A stretch of 64,000 nucleotides of DNA, from contig DAOTTV010000078.1 of assembly GCA_034437755.1 (NCBI GenBank), positions 1-64,000 on the forward strand. The letters are read 5' to 3'. The notes under the pieces are model-generated. The model was not told the origin of the DNA. It saw nothing but the letters and a program-made list of their open reading frames with translations, and made no database searches. Below are positions 24,609 to 32,954 of the stretch, piece after piece. This DNA is from JAUZRW01 sp034437755. GTDB taxonomy: Bacteria; Chloroflexota; Anaerolineae; Aggregatilineales; Phototrophicaceae. A program made the position numbers and the translations under genes. The number at the start of each line of letters is the position of its first letter. Within the stretch, counting starts at the first letter, position 1.

Positions 24609-26456
24609 GTGACCCAGACTCGTCATGATATTCGCAACATTGCAATCATCGCACACGTTGACCATGGCAAAACGACCCTCGTCGATGGCATGCTCAAGCA
24701 AGCTAACGTCTTCCGAGAAGGCGCAGACGTAGAGGATCGCGTTCTTGATTCAAATGATTTAGAGCGCGAACGTGGCATTACGATCTTATCGAAGAACACC
24801 GCTATCAACTGGGGCGAGACGAAGATTAACATCGTCGATACGCCCGGACACGCCGACTTCGGCGGCGAAGTTGAGCGCGTGTTGAACATGGTCGATGGCG
24901 CACTTCTGCTGATCGACTCGGTCGAAGGCCCGATGCCACAGACCCGCTTCGTCCTACGCAAAGCCTTAGAATTGGGCTTGCGGATTATCGTCGTCATCAA
25001 CAAGATCGACCGCACCAACGCGCGCATCGAAGAGGTGATTAACGAGACCTTTGATCTGTTCATCGAATTAGGGGCGAACGAAGAACAAGCCGATTTTCCG
25101 ATCGTCTATGCGATTGGCTTGCACGGGCGCGCCGGCGATGATCCCGAGAACCTGCCCGATAACCTGAACCCGCTGTTCGACACGATCATTGCCGAAGTCC
25201 CCGCGCCGACAGTCGATGAAGCGAACGACTTCAAACTGCTGGTAACTAGCCTGCAATACGATCAGTACAAGGGACAAATTGCGATCGGGCGTATTCGGTC
25301 GGGCGAAGTCAAGCGGAATATGTCAGTCGTGCGTCTCTCACCGGATGGCACCCGTGTCAACGGGCGCATCGAGTATCTGTTCCAGTTCCACAATCTGGAA
25401 AAGGTTGAGGTCGAGACAGCCAGCGCCGGCGACATCGTCGCCATCGGCGGCTTCGACCCCATCGAAATTAGCGATACGATCGCTGATCCTGACGTCACAG
25501 AGTCGCTACCGAGTATCACCGTCGATGAACCGACTGTCCGTATGACCTTCGGCGTGAACACATCGCCCTTCGCTGGGCGTGAGAGCGAATCCGGCATGAA
25601 CTCGTCGCGCAAATTACGCGATCGTCTCTATCGTGAGACGCGCAGTAACGTCGCCTTGCGGGTGGAAAATAGCGATACGCCAGAGAAGTTCTTCGTCAGT
25701 GGACGGGGCGAATTACACCTCGGCATCCTGATTGAGACGATGCGCCGCGAAGGCTACGAGTTCGAAATCAGCAAGCCCGAAGTAATTTACATGCGCGACC
25801 TCGAAAGCGACAAGACGCTCGAACCAGTTGAAGAAGTAGAAATCGAAGTCGCTGATAGCGAGATGGGCACCATCATGGAGATGATGGGCGAGCGCCGCGC
25901 CACGATGCAGAATATGCGAAGCGAGAACGGGACGACTTATCTCAAGTATCTGGTGCCGACGCGTGGCTTGCTCGGTTTTCGCAGTCACTTCATGCGGGCG
26001 ACATCCGGCATGGGGCAAATTCACAGCGTCTTTCACGGGTATCAACCGCTATCGGGCGAAGTCCCGACTCGTCGCTTCGGTAGTCTCGTGGCGATGGAAA
26101 AGGGGACATCGACCACCTACGCCCTGACCAACTCGCAACAGCGCGGGACGTTCTTCATCGACCCCGGCACAGAGGTCTACGAAGGCATGGTCATCGGCGA
26201 GCATATCCGGCAGGGTGATCTGCCCTTGAACATTGCCAAAGCCAAGCACCTCGATAACTTCCGCGCGAAGCCCAAAGAGGATACGAGTGGTCTCGCGCCG
26301 GCACGCATTATGAGTCTGGATGATTACATCGAATTCTTAGCACAGGACGAATTACTGGAGGTCACGCCCCAGCATTTGCGCGTTCGTAAGCGCGTGCTGA
26401 ATACCGAACAACGCTTGAAAGAAGAGAAGCGTCGTAAGCAACTGGTACAAAGTTAA
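24609..26456 (+). CDS. typA: Ribosome-associated GTPase TypA/BipA
   Basis: BipA is a translation-factor-like GTPase involved in ribosome assembly and stress responses. The 615-residue product has G1 AHVDHGKTT, the switch I region RERGITI, G3 DTPGHADF, G4 NKID, and the BipA-specific C-terminal domain (GLLGFRSHFMRAT, ISLDDYIEF-type end seen as MSLDDYIEF). GTG start with GAGGA upstream. A TACAAT at 24570-24575 could be its -10, with no clear -35. Confidence 0.97.
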   Translation: MTQTRHDIRNIAIIAHVDHGKTTLVDGMLKQANVFREGADVEDRVLDSNDLERERGITILSKNTAINWGETKINIVDTPGHADFGGEVERVLNMVDGALLLIDSVEGPMPQTRFVLRKALELGLRIIVVINKIDRTNARIEEVINETFDLFIELGANEEQADFPIVYAIGLHGRAGDDPENLPDNLNPLFDTIIAEVPAPTVDEANDFKLLVTSLQYDQYKGQIAIGRIRSGEVKRNMSVVRLSPDGTRVNGRIEYLFQFHNLEKVEVETASAGDIVAIGGFDPIEISDTIADPDVTESLPSITVDEPTVRMTFGVNTSPFAGRESESGMNSSRKLRDRLYRETRSNVALRVENSDTPEKFFVSGRGELHLGILIETMRREGYEFEISKPEVIYMRDLESDKTLEPVEEVEIEVADSEMGTIMEMMGERRATMQNMRSENGTTYLKYLVPTRGLLGFRSHFMRATSGMGQIHSVFHGYQPLSGEVPTRRFGSLVAMEKGTSTTYALTNSQQRGTFFIDPGTEVYEGMVIGEHIRQGDLPLNIAKAKHLDNFRAKPKEDTSGLAPARIMSLDDYIEFLAQDELLEVTPQHLRVRKRVLNTEQRLKEEKRRKQLVQS

Positions 26457-26466
26457 CCACAACAGG

Positions 26467-26490
26467 GGGCGAATCCATGCGGGTTTGCCC
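26467..26490 (+). other. Stem-loop between typA and M23 peptidase gene
   Basis: GGGCGAATCC and GGGTTTGCCC pair over 10 bp (two G-T pairs) around the loop ATGC. No T run follows, so it is not a standard terminator; it could act as an mRNA 3'-end stabiliser or leader structure. Confidence 0.45.
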
Positions 26491-26507
26491 ACCACAGGAC
26501 ACGCATC

Positions 26508-27416
26508 ATGCCACTTCGATTGTTATATCTGATTATCATCGGTTCAATTATATCCGTCAGTTCCGCACAAGATATTGCCCCCGATCCCCGCTTTCCGTTG
26601 CCAGAGACTAACTATCAAGGCGAGCGCATCACGCTTGATCTCTATTTTGACGCGGTTCAGCAGGGGCGCGTCGGCTTGTTTCGCATCACCAGCGATGACG
26701 ATCTCACCGGTATCACCGCGACCGCCTTCGCACGGACGTTGCCGGTCTTTGAGCGTGGGGGCGATTTCTACGGACTCATCTCAGTCAATATGGAGCAAGC
26801 GCCGCGCCGCTATGAACTGGTAGTCGTGGCGACCTTCGACGATCAAGCGTCCGAACGCATCACTGCCCCCATCGACATCAACGACGGCGACTTCATCCAA
26901 CAACCGGTCGTGATGCCGCCCGATTTGGTCGATCTGCTCGACCGCGAACTCGAAGATGCCGAGCTAGAGCGGCTCTTTGCCACAGCGCGCCCCATCACCG
27001 CTACTGCGCTATGGGACGAGAACGGCTTCACCTACCCGATTCGGGCTGAACTCACGTCGCCATTCGGCGCTGTGCGGGTCTTCAACGATACTTACCCGTC
27101 GGTGCATACAGGCTGGGACTTCAACGCGCAGATTGGCGAGCCTCTGCTGGCGGTCGCTGATGGCGAAGTCGCGCTGGCAGACTTACTGCCGATTCGTGGC
27201 AACCATGTGATGGTCAACCACGGAGTCGGCGTATACTCCGGATATTCGCACCTGTCGGTCGTTTACGTCACGCAGGGGCAGTCTGTCAGCGCCGGTCAGG
27301 TCATCGGGCTCGTAGGCAGTACTGGGCGTAGCAGTAGTGCCCACGCCCATATCGAATTCATCGTCGATAGTAACTGGATTGACGCGAGCGATTTCATCCA
27401 GATGACCTTGCCCTAA
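26508..27416 (+). CDS. Secreted M23-family peptidase (LytM-type, cell-wall)
   Basis: The 302-residue product has a signal peptide (about 1-20, cleaved near SSAQD), a beta-rich N-terminal domain, and a C-terminal LytM domain. The zinc ligands are visible: His200 and Asp204 in HTGWD, and His281 of the HAH pair (279-281). Such enzymes cut peptidoglycan cross-links or regulate amidases. The stop codon TAA overlaps the convergent TAG of the vault-like gene by 2 bases. Confidence 0.93.
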   Translation: MPLRLLYLIIIGSIISVSSAQDIAPDPRFPLPETNYQGERITLDLYFDAVQQGRVGLFRITSDDDLTGITATAFARTLPVFERGGDFYGLISVNMEQAPRRYELVVVATFDDQASERITAPIDINDGDFIQQPVVMPPDLVDLLDRELEDAELERLFATARPITATALWDENGFTYPIRAELTSPFGAVRVFNDTYPSVHTGWDFNAQIGEPLLAVADGEVALADLLPIRGNHVMVNHGVGVYSGYSHLSVVYVTQGQSVSAGQVIGLVGSTGRSSSAHAHIEFIVDSNWIDASDFIQMTLP

Positions 27417-28933
27417 TTATTCGATTCGATGCTCAGGTTGACATCCGCCGGCGTGAAGTACAGCGACGCATCGCCCCGACTGATGTCATGGAGCATATCG
27501 CGCTTGCGTAGGGTCTGGTAAATCGCGAGCTTCTGGTCGATCGTCAGGTCGTCGTTCAACAGTTGTAAGAAGTTCCGCACGCGATACGCTTCGGCTTCGC
27601 CTTCGGTCTCGGCTTCGATTTGTGTGTGTTGGCGACGAATATCGAGTAAGTCACCACGCGCATTCTCTTCGTCGATCTCACCCTGTAGTTTCTTCAGGCG
27701 GACTTCGTTCTCGCTCTCCTGCTTTTGCAAGCGGTTGATGCGAGCAGTTGTCTCTTGGATGATCTCGTTGAGGATGCGCTGGGTATCGGGGTCTTTACAC
27801 TGAATCGAGCGCACTTCGATCGCGTTAATCGCGACTCCGCGTTCGTCGTAGAACGGCGTTTCGCGCTCACCGAGTACCGACTCGAACACGATCCGGTTGA
27901 AATTCGCCAGAAAATCTTCTAACGTCACCTGCGAGACTGCCTGAATGATGGTACTACGAGCATGGGCGCAAATATCGCCGGTGGTATCGTCCGTCATCTG
28001 GATCATAGTCTCAACATCAACAATGCGCCAGAAAAACGTGATGCCGATGATCAGTTCGACATTATCCTGCGTGCGAACTTCAAACTCGTACCACATATAC
28101 TTGGGGCGAATATCAATATGCGTGATGCGTAGCTCGCGCTTCTCTTTGTGCAAGCCCGATGACCAGTACAGGGAGACCAGTTCATGATATGGCTCAAGGA
28201 AGAAGGCGCGTGCTTCATCGCTCCCTTTGCGGAAGATATAACGCCCGTCCGGGTCTTTGATGATGATCGTCTCGTGATCTTCCAACTTGATGCGCTGTTG
28301 AATCTTCATGATTTCCTGATTTGCACGCGGGATGAAAACCTGCTTCTCCGTGATCAGTTGCATTTGTCCACTTGTGATGTCGCGGATGAGGACGCCCGTC
28401 TCTTCGTCGATGTTTACGCCGGTCTGCACTGCTTCGAGCACGCTCTCCGTCGGCTCAAGGTAGAGGCTAGTCTCGCCTCGCACGACCCGAATCTGCCCGT
28501 TCGTCTTATCGAGAACGCGCATATACTGATTCTCATTAAGCGGAATCGCCTCGTTCGTCTCCAGAATGCGCTCTTCGGCTTGTGGGAAGTGAAGAACAGG
28601 CCCGCGTAAACTGCGCGTTATACCGGTCTGCGTATCGAGGATGTACGCATACTCACCTTCTTTGAGCGAGAGCGCGTCGTAAATCGCTTCGACACTCTCA
28701 TAAGCATCGAGGAAGTAAAAAGCCGGCCCACTGATGATGCGTTCCTCACCTGTCAACTCGTCGACGATGCGCGCATAATCATCAGGACTCAGGCGCACGC
28801 CATCGCGCACACTCACCTTCTCGAAGGGGCGTGAGATATAGCGACCGGGGCCGTTGATCACACGCCGATCAGTGAGCGATTGAACGAATAACTGCTGATT
28901 CTCTTGTACGAAGTAAACCCACGGGATCACCAT
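27413..28933 (-). CDS. Major vault protein-like protein (short bacterial form)
   Basis: The 506-residue protein has about six tandem repeats of roughly 42 residues (1-46, 47-88, 89-130, 131-173, 174-215, 216-270). Each has the pattern L-x-E-x-E-Y-x-x-I-x-D-x-x-T-G-x-x-R-x-x-x-G-P, then a proline-rich strand and a turn to the next (e.g. AIPLNENQYMRVLDKTNGQ). Next come a shoulder-like SPFH-fold domain (about 271-375, FWRIVDVETM) and a charged helix (380-460). This order is that of eukaryotic major vault protein, which forms the hollow ribonucleoprotein vault; MVP has about nine repeats and about 850 residues. No signal or membrane segment is seen. An SPFH/Band 7-only reading would not explain the repeats. 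Confidence 0.75.
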   Translation of the reverse strand: MVIPWVYFVQENQQLFVQSLTDRRVINGPGRYISRPFEKVSVRDGVRLSPDDYARIVDELTGEERIISGPAFYFLDAYESVEAIYDALSLKEGEYAYILDTQTGITRSLRGPVLHFPQAEERILETNEAIPLNENQYMRVLDKTNGQIRVVRGETSLYLEPTESVLEAVQTGVNIDEETGVLIRDITSGQMQLITEKQVFIPRANQEIMKIQQRIKLEDHETIIIKDPDGRYIFRKGSDEARAFFLEPYHELVSLYWSSGLHKEKRELRITHIDIRPKYMWYEFEVRTQDNVELIIGITFFWRIVDVETMIQMTDDTTGDICAHARSTIIQAVSQVTLEDFLANFNRIVFESVLGERETPFYDERGVAINAIEVRSIQCKDPDTQRILNEIIQETTARINRLQKQESENEVRLKKLQGEIDEENARGDLLDIRRQHTQIEAETEGEAEAYRVRNFLQLLNDDLTIDQKLAIYQTLRKRDMLHDISRGDASLYFTPADVNLSIESNN

Positions 28934-29175
28934 TCTGCTGTACCTTTCATCTCATCTGTATCTAATTTAGCCCATCAGCGTGGTTGAGTTTCTTACAGGA
29001 ACGATAACGGTTTACCCACGCCAACGCCCGCACACTGATTGCTTCTATGCTATACTACTATCGGTTTAGAAAGTGTGCATCACGCGCAACAGCAATGACA
29101 CAATCACGTATAGAGAGATAGATCAACCAAAGTAATCAACCAAAAACGAGATCAAGTCCTGAGGGAATAGTATTT

Positions 29176-30378
29176 ATGGAACGAGCAAGTACAACCTTAA
29201 GACTGGTATACATTGGTATTCTCACTTTGATGGGTGGCTTACTGGTATACGCGGTCATTTTCCCTAACGTTCAAGAGCGGCTAGAACCCCCGCCGACCCC
29301 GACCCCGACACCGGTTCCGATCGAACCGATCGAAGTTTCGATCGTGACGGCGCTGGCAGTCGAACCTTGGGTTAGCCAAGCGGCAGAGACCTTCAACGCG
29401 CAGGGACGCAGTATTGACGGTCGTTCGGTGACAGTTGAAATCATCCCAATGCAAGGCTTAACCGCACTCACGCGGTGGAGTCAGGGCGATTTCGATAGCT
29501 TGCCGACGGCATGGCTTGCCGAGAGTCGTATCTGGGTCGATCAAGCGAATGCCACCGCGCTCGACCGTACCGGACGAGATATTTTCTTGACGGGCGGGCG
29601 CTATCGCGCACAACCGGTCGCGATCTCGCCACTGGTGTGGGGCATCTGGCAAGAGCCTTATAACGCCCTCACCCAGCACTTCGGCACTGATGATCTCTCG
29701 TGGGATCAACTGCACGAAGCAGCACAGGAGGACGATTGGAGCAATCTCTCCGGTGATGCGGACTGGGGTAGTTTTAAGTTAGTGATGGCACATCCCATCC
29801 GTGACCCAGCTGGACTGACGGCGATGGTCGGCGCGGCAGGCGAGTATTACGACAATCCCGCGCTCACTGCCGATGAATTACAAGACCCACAATTTTTAGA
29901 CTGGCTCGGTGATCTGTTCGATACCGTGGTCGATTTTAGTCCGGTCGGTGCCGAGAATATGCTCCTCTACGGACGTAGTAACGGCGATGCCGGACAACTG
30001 GTCGAAGCCTACTTGCTAACCGAGATGGCCGGCGTACAATCGCGCTGGGGCGAGACCCTGCAAATCGTCTACCCTGATCCCATCAGCTGGTTCGACTTCC
30101 CCTTCGCCATTTATATGGGCAACGAGACCAGCTCGGTCGAAAAACAGGCGGCGCTGGAGTTCAAAGATTTCTTGCTCAGTGCAGAACAGCAAGACATCGC
30201 GCTAGACTTCGGCTTGCGCCCAGCTTGCCCGGAATGCCCGATTGATGATGGGCTGATTGCCCAATGGCAGGATATTGGCGTTCTCGTCGATATTCCTAGT
30301 AGTTCCCGCATGCGACCGGCGACAATTCGCGGTCTTGAGTCATTGACTGAGTGGTACGTCACAAGATATGAGGAATAA
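29176..30378 (+). CDS. Membrane-anchored extracellular solute-binding protein (SBP type)
   Basis: The 400-residue product has one N-terminal membrane helix (about 10-30), a Pro/Thr linker (PPPTPTPTPVP) and then a bacterial extracellular solute-binding fold: IVTALAVEPWVSQAAETFN at its start and FKDFLLSAEQQDIALDFGLRP near its end, the usual last helix of this family. The long linker suits a protein held at the cell surface. It is first in a run of three related genes and lies divergent to the vault-like gene across a 242-bp gap. No permease or ATPase gene is next to it, so uptake is not the obvious job. Confidence 0.85.
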   Translation: MERASTTLRLVYIGILTLMGGLLVYAVIFPNVQERLEPPPTPTPTPVPIEPIEVSIVTALAVEPWVSQAAETFNAQGRSIDGRSVTVEIIPMQGLTALTRWSQGDFDSLPTAWLAESRIWVDQANATALDRTGRDIFLTGGRYRAQPVAISPLVWGIWQEPYNALTQHFGTDDLSWDQLHEAAQEDDWSNLSGDADWGSFKLVMAHPIRDPAGLTAMVGAAGEYYDNPALTADELQDPQFLDWLGDLFDTVVDFSPVGAENMLLYGRSNGDAGQLVEAYLLTEMAGVQSRWGETLQIVYPDPISWFDFPFAIYMGNETSSVEKQAALEFKDFLLSAEQQDIALDFGLRPACPECPIDDGLIAQWQDIGVLVDIPSSSRMRPATIRGLESLTEWYVTRYEE

Positions 30379-30381
30379 GCG

Positions 30382-32925
30382 ATGAGCTATCAAACGTCCA
30401 AATTTTACATAGCACTAATTTATACGGCTTTGCTCGGGCTGATCTTAGCCGGTTGCGGGGGCGGCGATAGCAGTGTCGCCGTCAACGATGAGCCAACTTC
30501 AGCGACACCGCGCAACCGCGATGCTCAGACGATTGTGCTTGTCTCAAGCGATACGTGGTGGGATGGTATCTACCTGCCGACGTATGTCACCAAGGCTATT
30601 CTCGAAGATGAGATGGGCTACACCGTCCAGATCGTCAACGGTGCATCCGTGCCCGAGTTCTTTGAACTGGTCGATTCAGGGCGGGCGGATGTGTTCATGA
30701 GTGGCTGGTTCCCGACGAACGACTTCACCTTCGAACAATATCCGAATCTGGTGCGCGTCGGGCAGGTCTACGGAGGGCGCGAACGCGATGCCTTTGAAGG
30801 CTGGATGGCGACCAACGACTTCGCCCGTCAATACGACATCGAGCGCATTGAAGATCTCTTCAAGCCGGATGTCGTCGCGGCACTCGACACGGATAACGAT
30901 GGCAAAGGCGAGTTGATCGGTTGTCCGCAGGCGTGGGCTTGTTCACAACGCCACACCGAGATCATGAAGGATTACGGCCTCGACTCGCTGTACGACATGG
31001 AACCGATCAGCGATGAAGAGACGATGCTCTCGTTGATCGACAGCCGCACGCAGGCGAATGACCCTGCTGTGTTCTATATGTATCAGCCCGTCGCCTACCC
31101 GCAGGAAGGCACGCTCGCTGATCGCGCGACATGGATCGAAGGCACGGAACCATACTTACCGCTGGCATTCAATCGCGGTGTGACACGCTCGGAATTCGTG
31201 GCATCACATCCCGATGTCGTCCACCTGATGAGCAACGTTCGCATCCCGGGGTCGGATATTGGCGCAGTGATGCGGCGCGTTAGCAATGACGGGCGGTCGC
31301 CGGCGATGCTCGATGATATTGCTACGCAGTGGATCGCGGACAATCGTGATCGCGTCAACGACTGGTTGCCGACAACCGAGTTCACGCCCGATGTGGCGAC
31401 AACGTATCCGCCCGCCCTGCCTGAGGATACGCTGACCATCGCCTACTCACCGGATAAAGAGAACCTGTTCTTAGAACTGGTGACGACATATAACCTGAAC
31501 CGCGACCCCGAAACCCCGCCAATTCATCCACTTCGGGTAGAGGTCGATGAGATGTTAGACGGCGCGACGGATGGCTGGTACGGGGCGATCTCGCCGGATT
31601 CATCGCTGTGGATCAGCCAGCTTGACCGCGCATGGCAGGACGAAAATCCCGGGGCGGCATCGCTAGTGAGCAATATCGAACGCTACGCGCTCAGTCCGGT
31701 GGTGATTGCCATGCTGGAATCACGCGCTGAGGCTGTCGGCTATCCTGAGACGGCGATTGGCTGGCGCGACTTGATGACCATCGCGCAGGAAGATAGTAGC
31801 TTCCGCTGGAGTCACCCATCGATCAGCTCAGCAACGGGCTTGCTCTCCTTGACTGCCGAGTTCTATTCAGCGACGGGCAAGCTCGAGAACTTGACCCGCG
31901 CCGACATCGAAGACGACGAGTCGATTGCTTATGTCGAAGAAATCGAGGCGACAGTCGATCGCTACGGTGCCGAGACCGAAGATCGCGTGATTGTGCGTAA
32001 TCTGGCGGCGGGCGGTCAACAACTAGATGCTTTCGTCACACAAGAGCAAAAAGTGATCTTCTTCAACCGCAACAGCCCAAGTACAGAACTGGTCGCGATC
32101 TATCCCGAAGAAGGTACGTTCTGGATGGATCATCCGCTGGCGTTGCTGGATGGCGATTGGGTGAGCGACGCTCAACGGCGCGTTTTCCGTGACTTTGCCA
32201 ACTTCGTCGCTGAACCAGCCCAACAAGATACTGTCCTCGAATGGGGCTATCGTCCGGCAGAACTGGCAACCGGCATCGACAGCGCCGAATCGCCGATTCG
32301 TCCGGAGTTCAACGTAGACCCCAATGAACCGACGACGCTGTTACAAGTACCATCGCCCGGCACGTTAGAAGCCATCCGCGAGGCGTGGCTCTTGACCAAG
32401 CGTCCGGCGGACATTGTGCTGGTGATCGATGTCAGTGGCAGTATGGAAGGTGACAAGCTCTCCGGCGTGAAGGGCGCGTTATTCTCGTTTATCGATCAAA
32501 TACAAGGTGACCGCGACCGCGTCGCCCTCGTGACTTTCTCGGACTCGTCGCGGTTGGTGCAACCACTCGCGCCGATGGACGAAGCGGCCTTCTCTAGCAG
32601 TGTGCGCCAGCTAGAAGCAGGAGGCGGCACGCAACTTTACGACGCAGTGACTTTCGCGCTCGATCATCTTGAGCAAGAGAGCGACGGCGAGCGGGCACAG
32701 GTGATTGTCGCCATGACCGACGGACAGAGCAACGGTCGCATTGATGTGCTAGAAAATGCCATCGACGATAACGAAGGACGGGCGATCATCTATGCAGTGG
32801 GCTATGGCGAAGATGCCGATCTGACGATCCTTCAGCGTATCGCCCAACTGGGTGAAGGGCGCGTCTATCCGTCTGATCCTGAGACAATCAGCCAATTGTA
32901 CGCGCTCCTGTCTGAATTTTTCTAA
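30382..32925 (+). CDS. Lipoprotein fusing OpuAC-type and SBP-type solute-binding domains to a von Willebrand A domain
   Basis: The 847-residue product has a lipobox LAGC with Cys25. Residues about 50-330 resemble the betaine-binding OpuAC/ProX fold (SSDTWWDGIYLPTYV, DVFMSGWFPTN). About 350-640 is a second solute-binding fold ending in FRDFANFVAEPAQQDTVLEWGYRP-like sequence. The last 175 residues are a VWA domain with a complete metal site: Asp683, Ser685, Ser687 (DVSGSM), a GGGTQL Thr and MTDGQSNG. VWA domains bind metal-dependent protein ligands, so this may be a surface sensor or adhesion protein. It begins 4 bp after the preceding gene. The first binding fold has cage-like tryptophans but its ligand is unknown. 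Confidence 0.85.
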   Translation: MSYQTSKFYIALIYTALLGLILAGCGGGDSSVAVNDEPTSATPRNRDAQTIVLVSSDTWWDGIYLPTYVTKAILEDEMGYTVQIVNGASVPEFFELVDSGRADVFMSGWFPTNDFTFEQYPNLVRVGQVYGGRERDAFEGWMATNDFARQYDIERIEDLFKPDVVAALDTDNDGKGELIGCPQAWACSQRHTEIMKDYGLDSLYDMEPISDEETMLSLIDSRTQANDPAVFYMYQPVAYPQEGTLADRATWIEGTEPYLPLAFNRGVTRSEFVASHPDVVHLMSNVRIPGSDIGAVMRRVSNDGRSPAMLDDIATQWIADNRDRVNDWLPTTEFTPDVATTYPPALPEDTLTIAYSPDKENLFLELVTTYNLNRDPETPPIHPLRVEVDEMLDGATDGWYGAISPDSSLWISQLDRAWQDENPGAASLVSNIERYALSPVVIAMLESRAEAVGYPETAIGWRDLMTIAQEDSSFRWSHPSISSATGLLSLTAEFYSATGKLENLTRADIEDDESIAYVEEIEATVDRYGAETEDRVIVRNLAAGGQQLDAFVTQEQKVIFFNRNSPSTELVAIYPEEGTFWMDHPLALLDGDWVSDAQRRVFRDFANFVAEPAQQDTVLEWGYRPAELATGIDSAESPIRPEFNVDPNEPTTLLQVPSPGTLEAIREAWLLTKRPADIVLVIDVSGSMEGDKLSGVKGALFSFIDQIQGDRDRVALVTFSDSSRLVQPLAPMDEAAFSSSVRQLEAGGGTQLYDAVTFALDHLEQESDGERAQVIVAMTDGQSNGRIDVLENAIDDNEGRAIIYAVGYGEDADLTILQRIAQLGEGRVYPSDPETISQLYALLSEFF

Positions 32926-32954
32926 AAGGCTCAGAGGAAGGATAAGCAATTTCG

